A DNA stretch of 6,316 nucleotides from an uncultured bacterium (GCA_947649215.1 CANSQW010000083.1:1-6316), one strand, 5' to 3'; positions 1 to 5,978 are shown, counted from the stretch's first letter. The notes: a model not told the origin generated them from the letters alone. Numbers and translations: made by a program.

Positions 1-60
1 GTCGCCACCGGCACGCAGCCCGGCGCCGCCCGCAGCCGCCTGCGCCCGCGCGCGACCCTT

Positions 61-1467
61 CTACAGCTTGATGGCGTTCAGCTTGTCGATGGCCAGGGCG
101 TACACCTTCAGGGCCGTCTTCAGATCCTCTTCGCTGATGCCCTCGTCGGGACCGTGCATGCCGCCCACCCAGTCGGGCTGCTCCTGCCAGGTGCGCTCTG
201 GGCCGAAGCTGGCGCCGCTCGTGAACTCGCGCGCGTAGGTTCCGCCGCCAATGGTGAAGGGCTGGCGTTCCTCATCACCTGTGACCTCGCGATATGCCCC
301 CAGTAGCGCCTGGATCTGCGGAGAGTCCGGCTTCACCAGGAACGGATCCATCAAAAGCGTGTTCTCGAAGGTGGCGCCGATGGGGTCGGTGAGCGCGGTG
401 ACGGCCTTCGTGATGCCCTCGGGCGTGATGGACGTGGGCCAGCGGCTGTCCATGGTCTGCACGATGCGCCCGTCCTCGAGCGCGATGGTGCCGCCGATGA
501 CGGTCAGCGGACCGAAGTACTCGTCCGAGCAGGCCAGCCCTACGCCCGAGCCGTCCGTGTGGCTGAGCAGCTTCTGGTCGAACTCCAGGAAGGCGCGCTC
601 GTCGGCGCTGCACAGGTCGTTCGCCAGCAGGTAGTCCACCAGCACGCCGATGGCGTTGACGCCGGTCTCCGGCGTGGCGGCGTGGGCGCTCTTCCCCGCA
701 GCCTCGATGCGCGCAAGGCCGTCGCCCTCCGGCGTGACGGTGATGCGCTCAGCGGCAGGCAGCCCCGCAGCGTCCGCGCGCACGAGGGAGCTCGCGGTAC
801 CGGGCACGGCGTTGGTGGCCGCGCCGCCCGTCAGCTCGACGAGCATCCCGCCATCGATAGGCTTGCTGGTGATGGTGGCGTCGAAGCCGCCCTTCTCGCC
901 GTAGCACACCGGGAACTCGGCATCGGGCGTGAACAGGAACGCCGGATCGGCATAGCGCTCGCGATAGTAGGGCACGTCGCCCATCCCCGTCTCCTCGTTC
1001 GCGCCGAACAGGAAGCGCGTGGTGTAGGGGAACGTGACGCCCATGTCCTTCCAGAACTTGAGCGCCCATAGCGTGACCACCACCGGGCCCTTGTCGTCCA
1101 GCGTGCCGCGGCCCATAAGGTAGCCGTCCTTGAGCGTGACGGTGAAGGGGTCGAAATGCCAGCCAGGGCCCGCCGGCACCACGTCGACGTGGCCGATGAT
1201 GCCGACCTGCGTGTCGGTCGCGCCCTTGAAGTCGGCGAAGCCCATGTAGCCGTCGACGTCGGTGGTCTCAAAGCCCATGCGATCGGCAATGGCGAGGATC
1301 TGTGACAGAGCCGCACGCGGGCCCGGCCCGAAGGGAGCGCCCGGAGCAGCCTCGTCCAGCTCCTCGAAGCTGGGGACTTCCACCATGCGGGCTATGTCAT
1401 CGACGATCTCCTCCCAGTGCTCGTCGATGTACTGGTCGATGGTCTCGTTGAAAACCTGTGCGTCCAT
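61..1467 (-). CDS. M20 family dipeptidase, Sapep/PepV type
   Basis: 468-residue metallopeptidase predicted to hydrolyse dipeptides or short peptides in the cytoplasm using two metal ions (Zn or Mn). The M20 signature residues are all visible. GHVDVVP (91-97) gives His93 as a metal ligand and Asp95. [10 protein letters not shown] (119-128) gives the bridging Asp124. NEETG (157-161) gives catalytic Glu158 and ligand Glu159. Asp182 lies in TPDAEFP, His262 in the lid-domain segment [11 protein letters not shown], and His438 in GGMHGPDE. Length matches the PepV/Sapep branch (about 460-470 residues), which carries a lid domain inserted in the catalytic domain. The start is the ATG at 1465-1467, preceded by GGAAGGA (1474-1480) with a 6-nt gap. 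The frame stays open upstream as far as 1752, but that extension is Arg/Pro-rich and runs into the tRNA, so it is rejected. The gene stands alone, divergent from the tRNA. Family assignment is strong; exact substrate is unknown. Confidence 0.95.
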   Translation of the reverse strand: MDAQVFNETIDQYIDEHWEEIVDDIARMVEVPSFEELDEAAPGAPFGPGPRAALSQILAIADRMGFETTDVDGYMGFADFKGATDTQVGIIGHVDVVPAGPGWHFDPFTVTLKDGYLMGRGTLDDKGPVVVTLWALKFWKDMGVTFPYTTRFLFGANEETGMGDVPYYRERYADPAFLFTPDAEFPVCYGEKGGFDATITSKPIDGGMLVELTGGAATNAVPGTASSLVRADAAGLPAAERITVTPEGDGLARIEAAGKSAHAATPETGVNAIGVLVDYLLANDLCSADERAFLEFDQKLLSHTDGSGVGLACSDEYFGPLTVIGGTIALEDGRIVQTMDSRWPTSITPEGITKAVTALTDPIGATFENTLLMDPFLVKPDSPQIQALLGAYREVTGDEERQPFTIGGGTYAREFTSGASFGPERTWQEQPDWVGGMHGPDEGISEEDLKTALKVYALAIDKLNAIKL

Positions 1468-1473
1468 GGGATA

Positions 1474-1480
1474 TCCTTCC
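1474..1480 (-). promoter_or_regulatory. Shine-Dalgarno site of the dipeptidase
   Basis: GGAAGGA on the minus strand, 6 nt before the ATG at 1465-1467. It decides the start codon, because the open frame continues about 95 codons further upstream without a comparable site. Confidence 0.8.
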
Positions 1481-1523
1481 GCTCGATTCCCCGCGGCGTC
1501 CGGCTGCGCGCCGACACCCGAGG

Positions 1524-1548
1524 GCACGGTCGCGGCACGGTCGCGGCA
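1524..1548. repeat. 11-bp tandem repeat, about 2.3 copies
   Basis: The unit GCACGGTCGCG occurs at 1524-1534 and again at 1535-1545, followed by a partial third copy (GCA). It lies in the dipeptidase 5' region, about 60 bp upstream of its start codon. It could be replication slippage or a protein-binding direct repeat; nothing else identifies it. Confidence 0.6.
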
Positions 1549-1677
1549 GGCTTGTGGCTGCCCACCATTATCGAGCGCGCGGCGCGAACCCGGAGGACGA
1601 GCGGGCGATTGTTGCCCAGTCGTCGCGCTGCCCGCGCCCAAGGGCCGCGCAAGCACGATCCCCAGAGCGGGGGACGC

Positions 1678-1706
1678 TCGACGGTGCATCCGGTTTCCGG
1701 TATACT
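1678..1706 (+). promoter_or_regulatory. Promoter of the tRNA-Leu gene
   Basis: A sigma-70-type pair: TCGACG (1678-1683, 4 of 6 matches to TTGACA), a 17-bp spacer, then TATACT (1701-1706, 5 of 6 matches to TATAAT). Transcription would start near 1712, only a few bases before the mature tRNA 5' end at 1717, so the 5' leader would be very short. This is called from spacing and consensus only. Confidence 0.6.
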
Positions 1707-1716
1707 GCCGTCCTGC

Positions 1717-1800
1717 GCCCGGATGGCGGAATGGCAGACGCGGCGGTCTCAAAAACCGCTACCGAAAGGTGTGCGGGTTCGACTCCCGCTCCGGGCACCA
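1717..1800 (+). tRNA. tRNA-Leu (anticodon CAA)
   Basis: Complete 84-nt class II tRNA with an encoded 3' CCA. The acceptor stem GCCCGGA (1717-1723) pairs perfectly with TCCGGGC (1790-1796); A1797 is the discriminator and CCA is 1798-1800. The anticodon stem GCGGT (1743-1747) and ACCGC (1755-1759) encloses the loop CTCAAAA, placing anticodon CAA at 1750-1752, which reads UUG leucine codons. A long variable arm with ACC/GGT pairing around GAAA, and a T arm GCGGG-TTCGACT-CCCGC, confirm a leucine-type class II structure. A run of six T (1803-1808) follows the CCA directly. It is the only plus-strand gene supported in the window. Confidence 0.97.
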
Positions 1801-1802
1801 TC

Positions 1803-1864
1803 TTTTTTCGACACCCCTGCAAACAGCGAGGCGCCTTTATCGCGACACCCCCTCACGGGGGTCG
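1803..1864 (+). terminator. Possible tRNA transcript end: T6 tract plus downstream hairpin
   Basis: A T6 run (1803-1808) lies just past the tRNA CCA. A GC-rich hairpin follows at 1844-1864: CGAC, a bulged A, then CCCC pair with GGGG and GTCG across a 5-nt loop. Neither part is a classical intrinsic terminator, since the T-run has no dedicated hairpin and the hairpin has no T-run. Together they are the only candidates for ending the tRNA transcript. Confidence 0.3.
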
Positions 1865-1953
1865 AACCGATGAGGCGGAAACGCATGCCTAAGACGCGCG
1901 CCATCACGCCCATGCGCGTCCCGTCACGTTCGCGCCCGCCTTCGCCGGACGAA

Positions 1954-1969
1954 TGTTTCACGTGAAACA
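1954..1969. other. parS: parS site 1 (ParB/Spo0J binding site)
   Basis: TGTTTCACGTGAAACA is a perfect 16-bp palindrome and an exact match to the widely conserved chromosomal parS consensus. ParB (Spo0J) binds it, loads as a CTP-dependent clamp, and with ParA and SMC organises and segregates the origin region. It is intergenic, between the tRNA and the aldolase terminator. It creates a spurious plus-strand frame start reading MFHVKH, a common false N-terminus near parS sites. Neither parA nor parB is in the window. Confidence 0.93.
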
Positions 1970-1982
1970 CTCCCCCAGCAAC

Positions 1983-2012
1983 AAAAACGGCCGCCCCGTT
2001 TCGGGACGGCCG
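1983..2012 (-). terminator. Intrinsic terminator of the aldolase gene
   Basis: Read on the minus strand, CGGCCGTCCC, loop GAAAC, then GGGGCGGCCG forms a 10-bp stem with one U-G wobble, followed at once by five T (1983-1987). It begins 24 bp beyond the aldolase stop codon. This is a textbook Rho-independent terminator in the right orientation and place, and it separates the aldolase transcript from parS site 1. Confidence 0.9.
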
Positions 2013-2036
2013 CCTTCGCATCAAGAGCCTTGGGCG

Positions 2037-2984
2037 CTAGATCATCTCGAGGGAGAAGTCCTTCTCGCCGTTGAACACAGCCAGCGCGTCAGCCACGGAG
2101 TAATCGGCCAGCGTGATGGCGCTGATGGCCTTGGTCAGGCGCACCGCCTCATCGAGCGAGCGCTGATGGATGTTGCGGCCCGTGGCATTGCCGCAGGCGC
2201 CGCCGACGTGGATCTGGTCATGCAGCTGCGTAAGGAAGGTCTCGGCGTCCACCGTCGAGCCGCCCGCGCACACCAGGCCGGTGCGGCCGGCCGCCATGGC
2301 AGCGACCTTCAGAGCCTCGGCAGGGGTGCGACCGTCCTCAGGCTTGGGCGGGTTCACCTTCACGAAGTCGGCGCCCAGGCACAGGGCCACGCCAGCAGCG
2401 CCGGCAATGAGGTCAGGGTCCTTCTCAGCGGTGACAGCCTTGCCGCGCGGGTAGATCCACAGCACGACGAGCAGACCGTTCGCATGCGCCTGGGCGATAA
2501 GCTCGCCCGCCTCGGACATCATGGTGGCCTCGTACTCGCTGCCCAGGTAGATGGTGTAGCCCAGGCCAACGATGTTCACGCCGGCATCGCGCATGGCCAG
2601 CACGGCGTCAAGGTCGGTCAGCTGCGGGGAGTAGGGGTCGTCCTGCTTGACGCCCACCAGGTTGGTCTTGGAGTTCATCTTGATGAGGTAGTTGATCTCC
2701 GGGTAGTCGTTCGCGTACTGCGCGACCAGGCCGCGCTGGCCGGCGAGCACGCCGCAGACGCCCTCGTCGCCGATCTTGAACAGGTGCTCCGGCTCGGCAT
2801 CGGCGATGTCGATGCCCTCGCCGTAGAAGTCCTTGTTCAGATGCTCGACCTTCTGGTCGCAGGCAAACAGCATGAGACGGCCGGTCCCGCGGGTGGCCTT
2901 CATATAGTTCTCGACGTAGGTGTCACGCATGTCCGGCATGACGTCAGCCGGAACACGAACCTGATCACGGGTGATCTTGGGCAT
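2037..2984 (-). CDS. Class I fructose-bisphosphate aldolase, DeoC/LacD (archaeal/DhnA-like) superfamily
   Basis: 315-residue TIM-barrel aldolase predicted to cleave or form fructose 1,6-bisphosphate (glyceraldehyde 3-phosphate plus dihydroxyacetone phosphate) in glycolysis or gluconeogenesis through a lysine Schiff base, with no metal needed. ADFVKVNPP (205-213) places the Schiff-base lysine at Lys209. ACDQKVEH (41-48) supplies the early active-site Asp43. WIYPRG (176-181) carries Tyr178, the position of the proton-shuttling tyrosine in archaeal-type enzymes. AGGS (240-243) and GNATGRNI (265-272) are the phosphate-binding loops. The start is ATG at 2982-2984 with a perfect AAGGAGG six nt away. 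The gene is monocistronic, with its own terminator. A related aldolase such as the hept-6-ulosonate synthase type is the main alternative; fructose-bisphosphate aldolase is favoured. Confidence 0.9.
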   Translation of the reverse strand: MPKITRDQVRVPADVMPDMRDTYVENYMKATRGTGRLMLFACDQKVEHLNKDFYGEGIDIADAEPEHLFKIGDEGVCGVLAGQRGLVAQYANDYPEINYLIKMNSKTNLVGVKQDDPYSPQLTDLDAVLAMRDAGVNIVGLGYTIYLGSEYEATMMSEAGELIAQAHANGLLVVLWIYPRGKAVTAEKDPDLIAGAAGVALCLGADFVKVNPPKPEDGRTPAEALKVAAMAAGRTGLVCAGGSTVDAETFLTQLHDQIHVGGACGNATGRNIHQRSLDEAVRLTKAISAITLADYSVADALAVFNGEKDFSLEMI

Positions 2985-2990
2985 GGTGAT

Positions 2991-2997
2991 CCTCCTT
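2991..2997 (-). promoter_or_regulatory. Shine-Dalgarno site of the aldolase
   Basis: AAGGAGG on the minus strand, 6 nt from the ATG. It is a full match to the canonical anti-SD complement and the strongest ribosome binding site in the window, in keeping with a highly expressed glycolytic enzyme. Confidence 0.9.
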
Positions 2998-3064
2998 CAA
3001 GGATTCTCGGATGCGGCGCTGAGACCGCCCACAGTCGGGCGCATCGGCGCCATTCGGCCCGTCT

Positions 3065-3070
3065 ATTGTA
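3065..3070 (-). promoter_or_regulatory. Candidate -10 box of the aldolase promoter
   Basis: TACAAT on the minus strand (5 of 6 matches to TATAAT), about 80 bp upstream of the aldolase start. No good -35 hexamer lies 16-18 bp further upstream, so the promoter may be activator-dependent or misplaced. The implied leader of roughly 70 nt is GC-rich, with no recognised riboswitch. Confidence 0.35.
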
Positions 3071-3141
3071 TCGAATGGGAAACGTTCGCCGCCGCCCATC
3101 AAGGAAAATCTACCGACGCACTTCCACCGGCGGACGCCAGT

Positions 3142-3333
3142 GCCACTTTTTGGGCCTGAGATGGCACTAATTGGCGATTTGGTGTGGCTGGGGATGCCTC
3201 CAGCGGTCATCGTGTTGGCAAAACCCCAGGTCGCGTTTTTCGACCTGCTGAGAAACGAGCGCAAATGGGCTCTGCGAGCGCTCCGAGCCACACCAAATCG
3301 CCAATTAGTGTCACCGTGGGGCAAAAAAGCGGC
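3142..3333. repeat. 192-bp inverted-repeat element with internal hairpins (MITE-like or structured RNA)
   Basis: Two arms, 3165-3189 and 3286-3310, are perfect 25-bp reverse complements. Similarity continues outward with mismatches (about 15 of 23 positions) to 3142 and 3333. The 96-bp interior is also structured. GGGG-A-TGCC (3190-3198) can pair with GGCA-AAA-CCCC (3217-3227). CAGGTCG (3227-3233) pairs with CGACCTG (3241-3247), and GAGCGC (3257-3262) with GCGCTC (3278-3283). The right end lies one base from the TVP38-family stop codon, so it would form that operon's 3' UTR. No transposase and no clear target-site duplication are seen. Short open frames cross it on both strands, but they look like by-products of the repeat (for example SHTKSPIS read from both arms). 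A MITE, REPIN-like repeat or processed RNA are all possible. Confidence 0.8.
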
Positions 3334-3334
3334 T

Positions 3335-4093
3335 CTACTTCTTGGAGGTGTGCTTCTCCAGGGCCTTCATGATGCGGTCGTAGAAGACGATGGCCACCAC
3401 GGCGATGGCGGCGGCGACCAGGAAGATGAGGATGCTCTCGCCAACTCGCCCCTCCACCAGGCCCGAAGCCGCATACGTAGACACGATGATGCCAGGAATG
3501 CGCGCCACGTTGGACGCGATGAGGAAGGTCTTGAGGGGCATCGAGGTCAAAGGCACCAGGTAGGTGAAGACGTCCTTGGGCATGCCGGGGATGAGGAACA
3601 GGATGAACACCACCGTGGTCAGCTTGCCGGACTGCTCGAACGCCTCGAACTTGCCCATGTACTTCTCGGGCACCATCGCGCGCACGAACGGCGCGCCCAG
3701 CTTATTTACTAGCAGGAAGATGAATGCGCTGGAGATGACGCAGCCCAGCCAGATGATAAGCGCGCCCACCCACGGGCCGTAGATCATGCCAGCGGCCACC
3801 TGCACCACTTCACCGGGGATGAAGGCCACCACTATCTGGAGGAACTGGATGGCAAGCACGAGAAGGAAGCCCACGGCGCCGGCCTCGCGGATGTCGTGGA
3901 GCATGCGCTCAAGCCCGCCCGGCTCGAACAGCTCGCCGATGTAAGGCCACACAAGCACCACGATGACCACCATGACGGCGAAGAACGCGATGAGCCCCGC
4001 GAACTTGAAGATGTTGGCCGAGTCCATGGGATGCCCGTGGACGGTGGTCTGCTTATGCTGCCGGGGCTTATCAGATTGCGTGTCTTTGGTCAT
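3335..4093 (-). CDS. TVP38/TMEM64 (DedA-superfamily) membrane protein
   Basis: 252-residue polytopic inner-membrane protein of the VTT/SNARE-associated domain family; DedA-superfamily relatives are linked to lipid transport, scrambling and membrane homeostasis. A hydrophilic N-terminus (1-27) precedes a membrane segment at about 30-50. The core contains FIPGEVVQVAAGMIYG (91-106), a re-entrant-loop motif, hydrophobic stretches at about 72-92 and 107-129, the second family motif LIPGMPKDVFTYLVPLTSM (167-185), and a last membrane segment at about 218-237 before a basic tail. The Arg usually found a few residues before the IPG motif is absent here (FILFLIPG). Its ATG overlaps the stop codon of the upstream PRC gene in an ATGA, so it is probably translationally coupled; its own SD is weak (AAGG). 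A second in-frame ATG at codon 23 lacks a visible SD. Substrate unknown. Confidence 0.88.
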   Translation of the reverse strand: MTKDTQSDKPRQHKQTTVHGHPMDSANIFKFAGLIAFFAVMVVIVVLVWPYIGELFEPGGLERMLHDIREAGAVGFLLVLAIQFLQIVVAFIPGEVVQVAAGMIYGPWVGALIIWLGCVISSAFIFLLVNKLGAPFVRAMVPEKYMGKFEAFEQSGKLTTVVFILFLIPGMPKDVFTYLVPLTSMPLKTFLIASNVARIPGIIVSTYAASGLVEGRVGESILIFLVAAAIAVVAIVFYDRIMKALEKHTSKK

Positions 4094-5235
4094 TTGCGGG
4101 CCTTATCGTATTCTTCTTTGAATGCGTCGAACATGCCGCCGGCCTTCTTGAGATGCGAGCCCACGGCGCGGGCCGCGTCCTCAGCCGTGCTCGAGGCCGG
4201 GCGCGCTGCCGTCGCGCGCGATGCGGACGGAGCGCCGGGGTCGTCCACCTCGGCAGGATCGACGACGTTTCCGTCCTCGTCGACGTAGACGACTTCCAGC
4301 TCATCTTCGCCGATGACGTTTCCGTCTTCATCCACATACACGTATTCGACATCATCATTAAGGCAATCTTCAAGATTGGCGGAGGCGGCGCTCGCGGCCG
4401 AGGCAGGGGCGTCCTCGAGAGCAGGAGCGGCCTTTCCGGCTGCCTTGTCATACTCGTCCTTGAAGCCGGCGAACATGCCCTTCGCGCGGCTGATCTGGCG
4501 GCCGGTGGCGTAGGCGCCCTTGTTCACGGCGGCCCCCGCGGCAGCGGCAGCCTCCCCCACCACGGGCTTGGCGGCGTCGATGGCGCTCTGCGCCTTGTCG
4601 GCCACCACGGCCGTGGCCTCGCCCGCCTTCTCGGCCAGGCCGCCTTCTGCGGCCAGGCCCTTCACGGCATCGTCCACCAGGATGGCGCCGCGGATGGTCT
4701 CCTCCTCGGTGTCTGCCACATTGAGTGCCGCGCCCATCCCGCGCTTGAAGCCGCGAATGAGGTCGGCCGGCACTTGACGACGACCGAGCAGCGTGTTGGC
4801 CGCGGCGCCCGCCGTGACCTCCAGCGTACGCACCGCGCCGGTCTGGGCGTCGAACACCACGTCTCCCACCAGGCCGAAGTCCGTGCCGTCCTGGCACATC
4901 ACCGGCAGGCCCACCCACAGGACGCAGTCGTCCCAGCTGACGCCCATGGCCTTGCAGGCGTCCTTGTCGGTGGCGGCCGGGTCGTCGTGCACCACGATGC
5001 GCCCGTCCACGAAGTCGTAGCCGTCATAGGCCACGAACACGTCTCTGCGGTGGAACATGAGCGCCGCGTCCGGGCGCTTCACCAGAAAGCCGACGCAGCG
5101 CTTCTCCTTGGGATGGAACACGCAGGCGCGCACCTTCCCCAGGCGGCGCGTGGCCTCCGGGTCTTTCTTGCTTTTCTTGGCCGTCAGCACGCGCAGGCCC
5201 GTGAGTTCCTTGGTGCTGATCAGATGGTCAGCCAT
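4090..5235 (-). CDS. PRC-barrel domain protein with Ala-rich linker and duplicated C-terminal motifs
   Basis: 381-residue soluble protein. Residues about 4-85 and 105-190 look like two PRC-barrel-type beta domains (for example LGKVRACVFHPKEKRCVGFLV, and DFGLVGDVVFDAQTGAVRTLEV); PRC barrels are adaptor or RNA/protein-binding folds. Then comes an Ala-rich, probably helical stretch (194-245), the motif RAKGMFAGFKDEYDKA (250-265), an Ala/Ser linker, an acidic segment holding VYVDEDGNV twice (299-307 and 316-324), another linker, and a second motif copy KAGGMFDAFKEEYDKA (364-379) at the extreme C-terminus. No signal peptide or membrane segment is evident. The ATG (5233-5235) follows AGAAGGAG (5240-5247). 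It lies 117 nt after the YtxH-like gene and overlaps the TVP38-like gene by 4 bp. The domain call is by pattern; function is unknown. Confidence 0.8.
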   Translation of the reverse strand: MADHLISTKELTGLRVLTAKKSKKDPEATRRLGKVRACVFHPKEKRCVGFLVKRPDAALMFHRRDVFVAYDGYDFVDGRIVVHDDPAATDKDACKAMGVSWDDCVLWVGLPVMCQDGTDFGLVGDVVFDAQTGAVRTLEVTAGAAANTLLGRRQVPADLIRGFKRGMGAALNVADTEEETIRGAILVDDAVKGLAAEGGLAEKAGEATAVVADKAQSAIDAAKPVVGEAAAAAGAAVNKGAYATGRQISRAKGMFAGFKDEYDKAAGKAAPALEDAPASAASAASANLEDCLNDDVEYVYVDEDGNVIGEDELEVVYVDEDGNVVDPAEVDDPGAPSASRATAARPASSTAEDAARAVGSHLKKAGGMFDAFKEEYDKARK

Positions 5236-5239
5236 GGGG

Positions 5240-5247
5240 CTCCTTCT
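5240..5247 (-). promoter_or_regulatory. Shine-Dalgarno site of the PRC-barrel gene
   Basis: AGAAGGAG on the minus strand, 4 nt before the ATG at 5233-5235. It gives the PRC gene independent translation initiation, despite probably sharing a transcript with the upstream YtxH-like gene. Confidence 0.75.
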
Positions 5248-5268
5248 GGTTTGGTCGCGGAAGCAGGA

Positions 5269-5304
5269 ACGGCCGGGCGCGCCCTCGCGGGGCTGCCCGG
5301 CCGT
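5269..5304 (-). terminator. Strong intercistronic hairpin (partial terminator or processing/stability element)
   Basis: ACGGCCGGGC (5269-5278) and GCCCGGCCGT (5295-5304) form a perfect 10-bp stem around a 16-nt loop that can itself pair. On the minus strand it is followed by TTCCTGCTT, too T-poor for an efficient intrinsic terminator. Lying between the YtxH-like and PRC genes, it could attenuate read-through or protect the 3' end of the ytxH-like message. Confidence 0.55.
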
Positions 5305-5320
5305 CTCTCGATGCGGGAAG

Positions 5321-5338
5321 GGGACGCTGCAGCGTCCC
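5321..5338. repeat. 18-bp perfect palindrome after the YtxH-like gene
   Basis: GGGACGCTGCAGCGTCCC reads the same on both strands. As RNA it gives a 7-bp stem with a TGCA loop. It starts 15 bp past the YtxH-like stop codon on the minus strand and just before the larger hairpin at 5269-5304. No T-run follows. It could be a tandem stem-loop at an mRNA 3' end or a dimeric protein-binding site. Confidence 0.6.
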
Positions 5339-5352
5339 GAGGCAGATGGTGG

Positions 5353-5943
5353 CTACTGGGCGTCGCGCGCGGCGTCCTGGGCGGCGTCGGCCACCTGGGC
5401 AGCGGTGTCCTGCACGGCACCAGCGGCCTGATCGATGACGCTCTCGGCCTTCTCGGCAGCCACGGGGATCTCGGCGGCCACGGTGGCGGAGGTCTCCTCG
5501 GCGTTCTTGGCGACCTGGGCGGCGATGCGCTGGCGCGCGGCGTCGATCTTCTCGCGCAGCTCATCGTTCTTCTCGGAGAAGACGGGCTTCATGTTGCCGG
5601 CGGCCTCCTGCACCTTGGCGCTGGCGGCCTCGTAGACGCTCTGGCCCTTGGTGGCGACCTCGTTGGCAATGGCCTGGCCCTTCTCGGCCACGTCGTTGGC
5701 GATGGCCTGGCTCTTGGCCGTCACGTCAGCGACGACCTCCTGGCCCTTGGCAGCGGCCTGCTGGTAAACCTGCTGGGCGTTGGCGCCCGCCTGGGTGCCC
5801 CACTCCTGGGCCTCGCCCCAGACGCTGTTGGCCTTGTCGGCCACCATAGCGCGAGTCTCCTCGCCGGAACGCGGCGCGCACAGCAGCGCGGCGATGGCGC
5901 CCACCAGGCCGCCAAAGACGAACACTCCGAACTTATTGGCCAT
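5353..5943 (-). CDS. YtxH domain-containing protein with 11-residue helical repeats
   Basis: 196-residue small membrane-anchored protein. Residues 5-22 are a hydrophobic, Gly/Ala-rich segment followed directly by APRSGEETR (23-31), the hallmark YtxH arrangement (glycine-rich helix, then AP-x-SG-x-x-TR). The rest is Ala/Gln/Lys/Glu-rich and probably one long amphipathic helix. Five consecutive 11-residue units fill 63-117: AAAKGQEVVAD, VTAKSQAIAND, VAEKGQAIANE, VATKGQSVYEA, ASAKVQEAAGN. Such periodicity resembles LEA and apolipoprotein/synuclein-type membrane-surface helices. The family includes general-stress proteins such as B. subtilis YtxH; a molecular role is not established. The ATG (5941-5943) is preceded by AGGAGG (5949-5954) at 5 nt and by a perfect TATAAT further up. 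It is the first gene of the probable three-gene operon. Confidence 0.87.
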   Translation of the reverse strand: MANKFGVFVFGGLVGAIAALLCAPRSGEETRAMVADKANSVWGEAQEWGTQAGANAQQVYQQAAAKGQEVVADVTAKSQAIANDVAEKGQAIANEVATKGQSVYEAASAKVQEAAGNMKPVFSEKNDELREKIDAARQRIAAQVAKNAEETSATVAAEIPVAAEKAESVIDQAAGAVQDTAAQVADAAQDAARDAQ

Positions 5944-5948
5944 AACTG

Positions 5949-5954
5949 CCTCCT
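5949..5954 (-). promoter_or_regulatory. Shine-Dalgarno site of the YtxH-like gene
   Basis: AGGAGG on the minus strand, 5 nt before the ATG. It fixes the start at 5943 and implies good translation. Confidence 0.85.
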
Positions 5955-5978
5955 AAATCGTGCTGATCGGTGCGCCCC

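Noticed and set aside
1..60. Terminator or gene end after the dipeptidase
   Set aside because: The 60 bp are C-rich, with no T-run in the minus-strand direction and no convincing hairpin or protein match.
1468..1752. 95-residue N-terminal extension of the dipeptidase frame
   Set aside because: It is Arg/Pro/Ala-rich, reaches into the tRNA-Leu gene, and precedes a family-typical N-terminus that has its own good Shine-Dalgarno site.
1844..1867. Possible tRNA remnant on the minus strand (GGTTCGACCCC resembles a T arm)
   Set aside because: No matching acceptor or anticodon stems could be built around it; a simple hairpin explains the sequence.
1953..3170. 405-residue plus-strand frame beginning MFHVKH
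   Set aside because: It lies antisense to the aldolase, its start is inside parS site 1, and its His/Gly/Val/Leu-rich composition is typical of a GC-rich shadow frame.
3142..3333. Insertion sequence or CRISPR array
   Set aside because: There is no transposase, no clear target duplication, and only one inverted pair rather than regularly spaced direct repeats.
3140..3712. 190-residue plus-strand frame, and the opposing 119-residue minus-strand frame 2965-3324
   Set aside because: Both cross the inverted-repeat element and carry matching peptides (SHTKSPIS type) because the arms are reverse complements. The plus frame then runs antisense through the TVP38-like gene.
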